A stretch of DNA of 5,210 bases from Desulfobacterales bacterium (GTDB lineage Bacteria > Desulfobacterota > Desulfobacteria > Desulfobacterales > Desulfosalsimonadaceae), in NCBI GenBank assembly GCA_029933295.1, contig JAOZOL010000192.1, positions 1-5,210 on the forward strand, read 5' to 3'. A model generated the notes under the pieces. The model did not search any database and had not been told where the DNA came from. It was given only the letters and a program-made list of their open reading frames with translations. Each line of letters opens with the position of its first letter. The first letter of the stretch is position 1. This document shows positions 1-5,210 of the stretch, one piece after another. Position numbers and translations under genes: made by a program.

Positions 1-538
1 CACCCGTCCGGGTATCAATGCGGATCATCTCTCCTTCTTCAATAAACGGCGGCACCTGTAACTCAAACCCGGTTTCCAAAGTTGCCGGTTTATTGCTTCC
101 TGAAGCGGTATCTCCTTTTACCCATGGATCTGATTTAATAATCTTTAATTCCATAAAATTCGGAAGGGAAACAGCAATGGGCCTGCCATCAAATAACAAA
201 ACATTACAAACCGTATTTTCCTTTAAAAATTTTATGTCATCGCCGATTTGATCTTTGTTTAAAAATTCCTGGTCATAGGTGGATGAATTCATAAAGCAGT
301 ATTGGTCACCGTCCGCATAGAGATACTCCATCTCCTGCTCTTCTAAATTCGCCGGCTTAAACTTTTCACCGGATCGATAGGTCCGCTCAAACTGAATACC
401 GGACACCATGTTTTTAAGTTTACATTTATACAGCGCCTGTCCTTTTCCGGGTTTTACAAAAGCAAAACCAACAATTACATATGGGTCGCCGTCGAGTTCG
501 ATTTTAAGCCCTTTTCTAAGATCCCCACTTTCATACAT
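1..538 (-). CDS. efp: Elongation factor P, 3' end cut by window edge
   Basis: EF-P binds the ribosome between the P and E sites and restores peptide-bond formation when it stalls on consecutive prolines. The visible part is 179 residues from ATG at 538; E. coli EF-P has 188, and by alignment only about seven residues are missing. The N-terminal KOW-like domain (about 1-62) holds the loop FVKPGKGQAL, with Lys32 at the place of E. coli Lys34, the residue that is beta-lysylated there. The middle domain follows (about 63-126). The C-terminal OB domain shows the family signature from Lys150 (KPATLETG, then VPPFIEEGE) and ends in IRIDTRTG at the edge. The start is supported by AAGGAG nine bases upstream. 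A Lys in the loop fits a modifiable EF-P, but no modification enzyme is in view, so the type of modification is unknown. The family call is secure. Confidence 0.96.
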   Translation of the reverse strand, partial: MYESGDLRKGLKIELDGDPYVIVGFAFVKPGKGQALYKCKLKNMVSGIQFERTYRSGEKFKPANLEEQEMEYLYADGDQYCFMNSSTYDQEFLNKDQIGDDIKFLKENTVCNVLLFDGRPIAVSLPNFMELKIIKSDPWVKGDTASGSNKPATLETGFELQVPPFIEEGEMIRIDTRTG

Positions 539-547
539 AAGTTACGT

Positions 548-553
548 CTCCTT
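548..553 (-). promoter_or_regulatory. Ribosome binding site of efp
   Basis: Read on the minus strand this is AAGGAG, nine bases before the ATG at 538. It is the strongest Shine-Dalgarno match in the window and fixes the efp start. The other genes here have much weaker sites, which fits high expression of a translation factor. Confidence 0.8.
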
Positions 554-607
554 AATATTTCGTAAGTTCTCAACAAGGTTGGGCGCTCCACATATTGTGA
601 TAGTTTT

Positions 608-635
608 CTGGATTCCTGCCTTCGCAGGAATCCAG
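608..635. repeat. Perfect 12-bp stem hairpin, REP-like palindrome
   Basis: The arms CTGGATTCCTGC (608-619) and GCAGGAATCCAG (624-635) are exactly complementary around a four-base CTTC loop. Neither strand has a run of T after the stem (AAAAC on the minus strand, GAGTT on the plus strand), so it does not look like an intrinsic terminator. The core GGATTCC...GCCTTCGC...GGAATCC resembles short dispersed palindromes common between genes in many proteobacterial genomes (REP or MITE-like). Only one copy is present here, so its repeat status is inferred from this resemblance. It would lie in the 5' leader of efp or between two transcripts. Confidence 0.65.
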
Positions 636-768
636 GAGTTATTGCCCGGCTTTATTGAGAATTTACAATATTTCAAAACAAGATGGTTAAATCTTAATCG
701 ATTTAGCATAGATTAATTAAACTCTTATCCAACACCAAATCATAAAATTATCTGTGTGGCAAACACGC

Positions 769-1542
769 CTATTCTATATATTTTGAAGCCCGTTTTGCCT
801 CTTTGACAAACTTTTTCACCTTTTCCATGTCTTTCTTAAAACGGATGGGCACGCCGCTGTCATCACACGCATTTGTCAAGGTACAGCTGTCAACGCCTGC
901 CGGTTTCACTGACATTATCCCGTCAAATACATTTTCGCAAGAAAGTCCGCCGGCCAGAATCACCGGTATACGGCTACTCTCAACCAGTTTTGCCGCCGCC
1001 TGCCAGTCGCATGTTTTGCCGGTTATCCCCACATATCCGTCCACCGGCTGATTTTTATCTTCCGCATCACCAACAATCAGCGTATCTGTTAAAAAATAAT
1101 CGCTCACCGGCTCAAACAATTTTGCTAAATCCAGAAACGGCATTTCATTTAACACCCCATTAACCGCTATGGGGATTGTGCGCATGATTTTGATTTCAGA
1201 AAAATTCTTTCTGATTTCTTTTTGAAGATCTATCAACGGCCGGCATACCGTATCAATTGTGTTGGGAGTGCGATCATCAACCAAAACCTCGCAAAAATGA
1301 ACAATATCCGGACGGTAATAATCAAGGGCGGAAAACACGGTTGTCCGATCATTAAATAATAGAATCAGACTGCTTTTTGCCGATGTTTGCCGAACAAAAC
1401 GGATTGTTTCTTTAATTTCCGGCTGTTTCCACGATTTGCCGGAAACAACAACACTCCCGACATGGTCCACGCCGGCTGCAACAACCTGTTGTGCTTCCTC
1501 CGGCGTTTGTATCTCATAAATTTGCTTAAAAAGGTTCTTCAT
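769..1542 (-). CDS. TrpF-family (phosphoribosylanthranilate isomerase-like) protein, catalytic Cys missing
   Basis: This is a 257-residue (beta/alpha)8-barrel protein of the TrpF family; typical TrpF is about 200-220 residues. Family marks are an N-terminal EEAQQVVAAGVDHVGSVV (residues 15-32), VGITGKTCDW (171-180, compare GGTGKTFDW) and VILAGGLSCENV (194-205). TrpF isomerises phosphoribosylanthranilate in tryptophan synthesis using a Cys (Cys7) and an Asp (Asp126) in Thermotoga numbering. Here the KICGIT strand reads QIYEIQ, so the Cys becomes Tyr9. The Asp has a counterpart in FLTDT (Asp153). The SGVE phosphate loop reads CTLTNA. True PRAI activity is therefore doubtful, and no other trp genes are nearby. 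A TTG start at 1551 would add three residues. I prefer ATG at 1542, but neither has a clear ribosome binding site. The gene is divergent from guaA. The fold is well supported; the function is unknown. Confidence 0.8.
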   Translation of the reverse strand: MKNLFKQIYEIQTPEEAQQVVAAGVDHVGSVVVSGKSWKQPEIKETIRFVRQTSAKSSLILLFNDRTTVFSALDYYRPDIVHFCEVLVDDRTPNTIDTVCRPLIDLQKEIRKNFSEIKIMRTIPIAVNGVLNEMPFLDLAKLFEPVSDYFLTDTLIVGDAEDKNQPVDGYVGITGKTCDWQAAAKLVESSRIPVILAGGLSCENVFDGIMSVKPAGVDSCTLTNACDDSGVPIRFKKDMEKVKKFVKEAKRASKYIE

Positions 1543-1574
1543 CACTGCCAAAGCCCGATAACTTGAAATTTGAG

Positions 1575-1603
1575 TTGACTTTTGCGGCCTTCTTTAACAT
1601 ATT
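1575..1603 (+). promoter_or_regulatory. Possible sigma70 promoter for guaA
   Basis: TTGACT (1575-1580) and CATATT (1598-1603) are separated by 17 bases, giving 5/6 and 4/6 matches to the -35 and -10 consensus. The start of guaA lies 75 bases after the -10 box. A second, perfect -35 hexamer TTGACA lies at 1625-1630 but has no good -10 at 16-18 bases; TTTACT is 20 bases away. Both lie in the A+T-rich divergent spacer (1543-1677), which must also serve the minus-strand gene. This is an assignment by eye in A+T-rich DNA and is uncertain. Confidence 0.35.
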
Positions 1604-1677
1604 AATTTTATTTAATCAAATCGTTTGACAAGATAAATCTCATAAAACAATTTACTGCTTAAAAACAAAGGCGATAT

Positions 1678-3207
1678 ATGATTGTTGTTATTGATTTTGG
1701 CTCTCAATATAATCAATTGATTGCCCGACGGGTGAGGGAATGCCGTGTCTACTGCCAGATCGTACCTCCGACTGCTGATATTGAATTCATAAAATCTTTA
1801 AATCCCGAGGGTATTATCCTTTCCGGGGGGCCTTCAAGTATATATGAAAAAAACAGTCCCAAAATCGATCCTGCTGTTTTTGATTTAAATATTCCCATAC
1901 TGGGCATCTGTTACGGAATGCACTTTATGGTCGATGCTTTGGACGGAATTGTAAAAAAAACCGATAAACGGGAGTACGGATTCGCCGAGTTAAAAATTAA
2001 AAAGCAGGCAGGGATATTTAAAGACATTCATGAATCGACGACTTGCTGGATGAGTCACGGAGATTCAATTATCAAATTGCCAAAAGGGTTTGTTATCACG
2101 GCATCAACGGATAATACAAAAATTGCGGCAGCAGCAAACAATAAAAAAAGGTTTTATTGCCTGCAATACCACCCGGAAGTTGAACATACGCCAAAAGGCA
2201 AACGAATGATTCAAAATTTCCTGTTTAACGTATGTGACTGCAAACGCCGCTGGACCATGAAAATGTTTGCCAAAAAATCGATTCAGGAAATCAGCGATTC
2301 CGTGGGTGATAAAAAAATCATCCTCGGTTTAAGCGGCGGCGTTGATTCATCCGTCACCGCCATGCTGATCCATAAAGCCATTGGTAAAAATTTAACCTGT
2401 ATCTTTGTTGACAACGGACTTTTAAGATTAAATGAAGCGGCAAAACTAAAGAAAATCTTCAAACAGCATCTGCATTTAAACATCCGTTTTGTAAATGCGG
2501 CAAAATTATTCTTAGATGCGCTTGACGGCGTGACCGACCCGGAAAAAAAAAGAAAAATCATCGGCAAAATATTCATGGATGTTTTTGAGGCAGAGGCAAA
2601 AAAAATCAAAGGCGCCGATTTTTTAGCCCAGGGCACCCTGTATCCGGATATCATTGAATCTCAATCCGCCTTTGGAGGTCCGACATCAATTATCAAATCA
2701 CATCACAATGTCGGTGGGCTGCCTAAAAAAATGAAATTAAAACTGATTGAACCATTAAAATATCTTTTTAAAGATGAAGTCCGAAAATTAGGAACTGCCA
2801 TTGGTCTGCCAGAAGAACTTGTATGGCGACAACCTTTTCCTGGCCCCGGACTTGGTATTCGCATCATTGGAGAGATTACGAAAAAACGGTTAGCGATTTT
2901 AAAAAAAGTGGATGCCATTCTACTTGAAGAAATCAGAGCCAACGGTTATTATAAAAAATTATGGCAGTCGTTTGCCGTCCTTCTTCCGATTAAAAGTGTC
3001 GGGGTAATGGGAGACAAACGCACTTATGAAAATATCGTCGCCATCCGGGCTGTTACCAGCAAGGACGCCATGACAGCGGATTGGGCCAGATTGCCCCACA
3101 AATTCCTGGCCATTATTTCAAATCGAATCATCAATGAGGTTAACGGTGTCAACAGAGTGGCCTATGACATCAGTTCAAAACCGCCAAGCACCATAGAATG
3201 GGAATAA
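1678..3207 (+). CDS. guaA: GMP synthase (glutamine-hydrolysing)
   Basis: GuaA converts XMP to GMP in the cytoplasm, using ATP and ammonia released from glutamine. The 509-residue product is close to the usual length (525 in E. coli). The class I glutamine amidotransferase domain (1 to about 190) starts with VIDFGSQYNQLIARRVRE and has the triad Cys78 (GICYGM), His165 and Glu167 (YHPEVEHT). The ATP pyrophosphatase domain follows, with its P-loop SGGVDSSV at 219-226. The C-terminal dimerisation and XMP-binding part carries SHHNVGGLP (341-349), QPFPGPGLGIRI (385-396) and the invariant end KPPSTIEWE. All key residues are present, so it is probably active. A small deviation is GICYGMH where GMQ is usual. 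AAAGG (1667-1671) is six bases before the ATG. guaB, its frequent neighbour, is absent. Another gene follows after six bases, suggesting co-transcription. Confidence 0.98.
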   Translation: MIVVIDFGSQYNQLIARRVRECRVYCQIVPPTADIEFIKSLNPEGIILSGGPSSIYEKNSPKIDPAVFDLNIPILGICYGMHFMVDALDGIVKKTDKREYGFAELKIKKQAGIFKDIHESTTCWMSHGDSIIKLPKGFVITASTDNTKIAAAANNKKRFYCLQYHPEVEHTPKGKRMIQNFLFNVCDCKRRWTMKMFAKKSIQEISDSVGDKKIILGLSGGVDSSVTAMLIHKAIGKNLTCIFVDNGLLRLNEAAKLKKIFKQHLHLNIRFVNAAKLFLDALDGVTDPEKKRKIIGKIFMDVFEAEAKKIKGADFLAQGTLYPDIIESQSAFGGPTSIIKSHHNVGGLPKKMKLKLIEPLKYLFKDEVRKLGTAIGLPEELVWRQPFPGPGLGIRIIGEITKKRLAILKKVDAILLEEIRANGYYKKLWQSFAVLLPIKSVGVMGDKRTYENIVAIRAVTSKDAMTADWARLPHKFLAIISNRIINEVNGVNRVAYDISSKPPSTIEWE

Positions 3208-3213
3208 AAACGC

Positions 3214-4029
3214 ATGGACGACACGCGCGGGTTTAAATTAAAATTAAATGACAACAATCCGGATCTTAATTTCAACGAGATCACCAATAAAACTGATAAA
3301 CCGAAAATGAAAAACCGGTCAATGGTCGTTATTTTGTTTGCAGTGATGGCCTTTGGGGCAATACTGGTATGGATGTATTATAATTTTCAAAATAAAATTC
3401 AAACCATCAATGCCAAAGGGTCCGAAGGGATTGCCGACCTGGCAACGGAATTCAATGACAATCTGTCCGTTTTATCGAAACAATTATCAGACCAGAAAAA
3501 AGAGACTCAGATTCTTGTGGCAAACTTAAATCAAGAGCTGAAAAATGTAAATGCCATTGTCTCATCCATACAAACCGATAAGCCCAGCAAAAAAGAGCTG
3601 GAAATTGTGATTGATGGAATCAATAAAAACATAGCACCTTTGCAGAAAAAGGTTGAAGAGCTCAATGTTCAGTTAAACGATATTAACAAACAGACTAAAC
3701 GCATTACTATTAATCTGAACAAGGTTCAAACCGGTGTCTTAAATAATAAAAAAGAAATCAGTACAGTTGATGCGATTCAGGTTGACCGGACTGAATTTGA
3801 AGCTGCATTAAAAAAAGAAAGAGAATTTCATGAAGGCAATATAGCCCATGCATCCGAGGTATTATTTAGTGAAATCGCAGCGTTAGAGAAAAAAATAAAG
3901 AAATTAAGCAGCAAGTTGGAAAATTCCGACCCCGATCATTTATCAAAAAAATCGCCAAAAACAAAAACCCCATCCGAAAATTTATCCACTCCAAAATCGA
4001 CTGAAAGTATTGAACGGAAAATCAAATAA
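3214..4029 (+). CDS. Single-pass membrane protein with coiled-coil domain, function unknown
   Basis: I do not recognise this 271-residue protein. Residues 1-36 are polar and charged, with basic residues (KPKMKNR) just before one hydrophobic segment at about 37-56. This predicts an N-in, C-out inner-membrane anchor rather than a cleaved signal. Residues 60-235 are rich in Lys, Glu, Gln, Asn and Leu with hydrophobic residues at heptad-like spacing, and predict a long alpha-helical coiled coil outside the cytoplasm. The tail (about 236-271) is Ser/Pro/Lys/Thr-rich and probably disordered. No enzymatic motif or cysteine is visible. The ATG is six bases after the guaA stop, with a weak GGGA inside the guaA end ten bases upstream, so translational coupling is likely. 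larB follows after 18 bases. A scaffolding or envelope role is possible, but the sequence does not prove one. It is a credible gene because it fills the gap exactly and has a membrane-protein composition. Confidence 0.85.
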   Translation: MDDTRGFKLKLNDNNPDLNFNEITNKTDKPKMKNRSMVVILFAVMAFGAILVWMYYNFQNKIQTINAKGSEGIADLATEFNDNLSVLSKQLSDQKKETQILVANLNQELKNVNAIVSSIQTDKPSKKELEIVIDGINKNIAPLQKKVEELNVQLNDINKQTKRITINLNKVQTGVLNNKKEISTVDAIQVDRTEFEAALKKEREFHEGNIAHASEVLFSEIAALEKKIKKLSSKLENSDPDHLSKKSPKTKTPSENLSTPKSTESIERKIK

Positions 4030-4047
4030 GCAGGCTCATTTTCTTTT

Positions 4048-4797
4048 ATGGATCCAGATATTTTAAAATCAATCCTAAATTCCGTTTCAACCGGCAGCGT
4101 CTCTATCGATGATGCCCTGAAATCATTAAAACATCTTTTTGTTGAAGATATCGGATACGCTCATATCGATCATCACCGATCACTTCGCAAGGGATTTCCG
4201 GAGGTCATTTTCGGACAAAACAAGACCGCTGATCAAATTATCGGGATTATGGAAAAAATGGTTCAAAGAGAAAAAATAATCCTGGTTACCCGGATTGATC
4301 AGCAAAAAGCGGGTATTGTTATTTCAAACTTTTCAAAAGCCGAATTTCATGAAGATGCCAACATGATTTGCCTTATAAAAGGTGAAATTCCTGCGACCGG
4401 GAAAGGGAATATTCTTATTATTTCCGCCGGCACTTCTGATATCCCGGTGGCAAAAGAAGCATTTCTGACGGCAAAAGCGATGGGTAACGCTGTTGAGACT
4501 ATTTATGATGTCGGGGTTGCGGGGATCCATAGATTATTTAATCATAAAAAAATGATCGAAGCAGCTTCGGTTCTTATTGTGGTAGCCGGAATGGAAGGCG
4601 CCCTGCCCAGTGTTGTGGCCGGGCTGGTGGATCGACCGGTGATTGCCGTGCCGACCAGCATCGGTTATGGAAGCAGTTTTGGCGGATTAACCGCCCTTTT
4701 TTCAATGTTAAACAGCTGCAGCTCAAATGTTGCAGTTGTCAACATCGACAATGGATTCGGTGCGGGGTATATGGCATCAACAATCAACCATGTCTAA
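4048..4797 (+). CDS. larB: LarB, pyridinium-3,5-biscarboxylic acid mononucleotide synthase
   Basis: LarB performs the first step of nickel-pincer nucleotide cofactor synthesis. It carboxylates the pyridinium ring of nicotinic acid adenine dinucleotide and cleaves the phosphoanhydride to release AMP; LarE (sulfur transfer) and LarC (nickel insertion) follow. The cofactor serves lactate racemase LarA and related epimerases. The 249-residue protein has the usual length. Its N-terminal part carries HRSLRKGFPEVIFGQNKT (43-60). Its C-terminal PurE/AIR-carboxylase-like domain carries SAGTSDIPVAKEA (126-138), YDVGVAGIHRL (153-163), VVAGMEGALPSVVAGLVD (178-195) and NSCSSNVAVVNIDNGFGAG (222-240). Glu183 and Cys224 have the same 41-residue spacing as the active-site Glu180 and Cys221 I recall for the Lactiplantibacillus plantarum enzyme. 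The ribosome binding site is weak (AGCAGG, 13 bases from ATG). larA, larC and larE are not in the window, so the target enzyme is unknown. Confidence 0.95.
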   Translation: MDPDILKSILNSVSTGSVSIDDALKSLKHLFVEDIGYAHIDHHRSLRKGFPEVIFGQNKTADQIIGIMEKMVQREKIILVTRIDQQKAGIVISNFSKAEFHEDANMICLIKGEIPATGKGNILIISAGTSDIPVAKEAFLTAKAMGNAVETIYDVGVAGIHRLFNHKKMIEAASVLIVVAGMEGALPSVVAGLVDRPVIAVPTSIGYGSSFGGLTALFSMLNSCSSNVAVVNIDNGFGAGYMASTINHV

Positions 4798-4800
4798 TAT

Positions 4801-4829
4801 TTGACACGGGCCCGTCATTAGACTTTTAC
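4801..4829 (+). promoter_or_regulatory. Possible promoter with overlapping palindrome before the exosortase gene
   Basis: The 82-base gap after larB starts with a perfect -35 hexamer TTGACA (4801-4806), but the sequence 17 bases on, TTTTAC (4824-4829), is a poor -10 match. The perfect palindrome ACGGGCCCGT (4806-4815) sits in the would-be spacer. It has no loop, so it cannot fold as a terminator; it could be an operator or chance. If real, this promoter would give the exosortase gene its own control rather than read-through from guaA-larB. Confidence 0.25.
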
Positions 4830-4879
4830 AAACCCATCAGATTTAATTGCATCATTAAAACGAAAGAATACTTTTAACC

Positions 4880-5210
4880 GTGAATAATCAAAACCAGATA
4901 GCCAGACTGCTCAAATCAAACAAAAAAGAAATAAAATTTTTCATTATATTTATTCTCCTGTTTATATTGCTGCAAACAATACACTTTGCCGTCCGTTCCC
5001 GCGTCACTCCGCTTCTCGTTTACAAACTCACCACCAGCGTCAGTTCAACGGTCATCAATCTCATAACGCCTGCCGAAAAAACCAAAAACCTGCAAGAATA
5101 TATAATTTCAGGCAATTTTAGACTTAAAATTGCTCGCGGGTGCGAAGGCATTGAAGGTATTTTCATTCTTATCGCAGCTATCTTAGCCTATCCAGTGGGG
5201 TTTAAATCAA
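4880..5210 (+). CDS. Exosortase/archaeosortase-family membrane protein (XrtH-like), 3' end cut
   Basis: The first 110 residues are visible. Exosortases are multi-pass inner-membrane cysteine transpeptidases that process proteins with a C-terminal sorting signal (PEP-CTERM and relatives). There is a charged N-terminus, a transmembrane helix at about 20-38, an external segment (39-85), then KIARGCEGIEGIFILIAAI (83-101), which begins a second membrane helix. The GC-x-G-[VI]-E pattern with a following hydrophobic helix matches the nucleophile region of the family, making Cys88 the presumed catalytic Cys. It is closest, from memory, to the XrtH type (GCNGVE...LAFPAPW) that handles IPTLxxWG-CTERM proteins. 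The conserved Arg and last catalytic residue would lie beyond the window. GTG at 4880 is chosen because an in-frame TAA at 4856-4858 leaves no ATG, GTG or TTG before it; the ribosome binding site is poor. The subtype is uncertain. Confidence 0.8.
   Translation, partial: MNNQNQIARLLKSNKKEIKFFIIFILLFILLQTIHFAVRSRVTPLLVYKLTTSVSSTVINLITPAEKTKNLQEYIISGNFRLKIARGCEGIEGIFILIAAILAYPVGFKS

Larger units (their letters stand above)
539..768. other. Gene-free spacer between efp and the TrpF-like gene
   Basis: About 230 bases lie between the start of efp and the end of the upstream minus-strand gene. They contain the efp ribosome binding site, a strong hairpin (608-635) and A+T-rich sequence with a weaker 6-bp inverted repeat (688-693 with 700-705). 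An open frame on the plus strand runs through here, but it starts inside efp antisense and resembles nothing I know. No convincing sigma70 promoter for efp could be picked out by eye, although one is expected given the distance from the upstream gene. Confidence 0.7.

Noticed and set aside
686..707. A+T-rich inverted repeat (TAAATC/GATTTA) as a terminator for the TrpF-like gene
   Set aside because: The stem is short and weak and no clean T-run follows it; it could easily be chance in A+T-rich DNA.
18..716. Plus-strand open frames across efp and the adjacent spacer (77 and 102 codons)
   Set aside because: They lie mostly antisense to efp, whose reading is unmistakable, and their translations resemble no family and lack ribosome binding sites.
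754..767. GTGT/ACAC inverted repeat just after the TrpF-like stop codon as a terminator
   Set aside because: The stem is only four perfect pairs, too weak to support a call.
803..1163. Two plus-strand open frames inside the TrpF-like gene
   Set aside because: They are antisense shadows of a clear barrel protein and overlap each other in different frames.
2543..2551. Run of nine A in guaA as a programmed frameshift or assembly error
   Set aside because: The reading frame is intact on both sides and encodes expected GuaA sequence, so there is no sign of a shift.
2283..2942. Minus-strand open frames inside guaA
   Set aside because: guaA is conserved from end to end here; these Ser/Phe-rich translations are typical antisense shadows.
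1678..3207. Possibility that the PP-loop protein next to larB is LarE rather than GuaA
   Set aside because: It has the full glutamine amidotransferase domain and the GuaA-specific end KPPSTIEWE, so it is GMP synthase.
4333..4530. Minus-strand 65-codon frame inside larB
   Set aside because: It is antisense to the conserved LarB catalytic domain and has no independent support.

Overview
This A+T-rich bacterial window contains six protein-coding genes. Two are cut by the window edges: an elongation factor P gene on the left and a sortase-like membrane protease gene on the right. The gene mix (EF-P, GMP synthase, LarB of nickel-pincer cofactor synthesis, exosortase family) and the palindromic intergenic hairpin fit a Gram-negative bacterium. 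A member of the Desulfobacterota (former Deltaproteobacteria) is my best guess. That placement rests on general resemblance, not on a marker I could test.

Left part, minus strand (1-1542). The 3' end of efp runs off the left edge. Upstream of it is a gene-free stretch (539-768) carrying a perfect 12-bp-stem hairpin, and then a divergent TrpF-family (beta/alpha)8-barrel gene. The TrpF-like protein keeps the late-barrel motifs and the family aspartate, but the catalytic cysteine position reads tyrosine and the phosphate-loop SGVE motif is missing. A 135-bp A+T-rich spacer (1543-1677) then separates it from the rightward genes and must hold the promoters for both directions.

Right part, plus strand (1678-5210). 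guaA is a complete, apparently functional GMP synthase. Six bases later comes an unrecognised single-pass membrane protein with a long, probably periplasmic, coiled-coil region. Eighteen bases after that comes larB, a complete gene with its likely active-site Glu and Cys present. After 82 bases a GTG-started membrane protein begins; it carries an exosortase-type active-site segment with the presumed nucleophile Cys88, and it is truncated by the window end. The tight spacing suggests that guaA, the coiled-coil gene and larB are co-transcribed. The exosortase may be in the same operon or have its own promoter.

The genes do not form one obvious pathway: purine synthesis, a nickel-cofactor step and protein sorting sit side by side. 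The least explained parts are the divergent TrpF homologue, the membrane coiled-coil protein between two enzymes, and the exosortase, whose substrate is not in view. I saw no tRNA, rRNA, CRISPR array, transposase or prophage signal.
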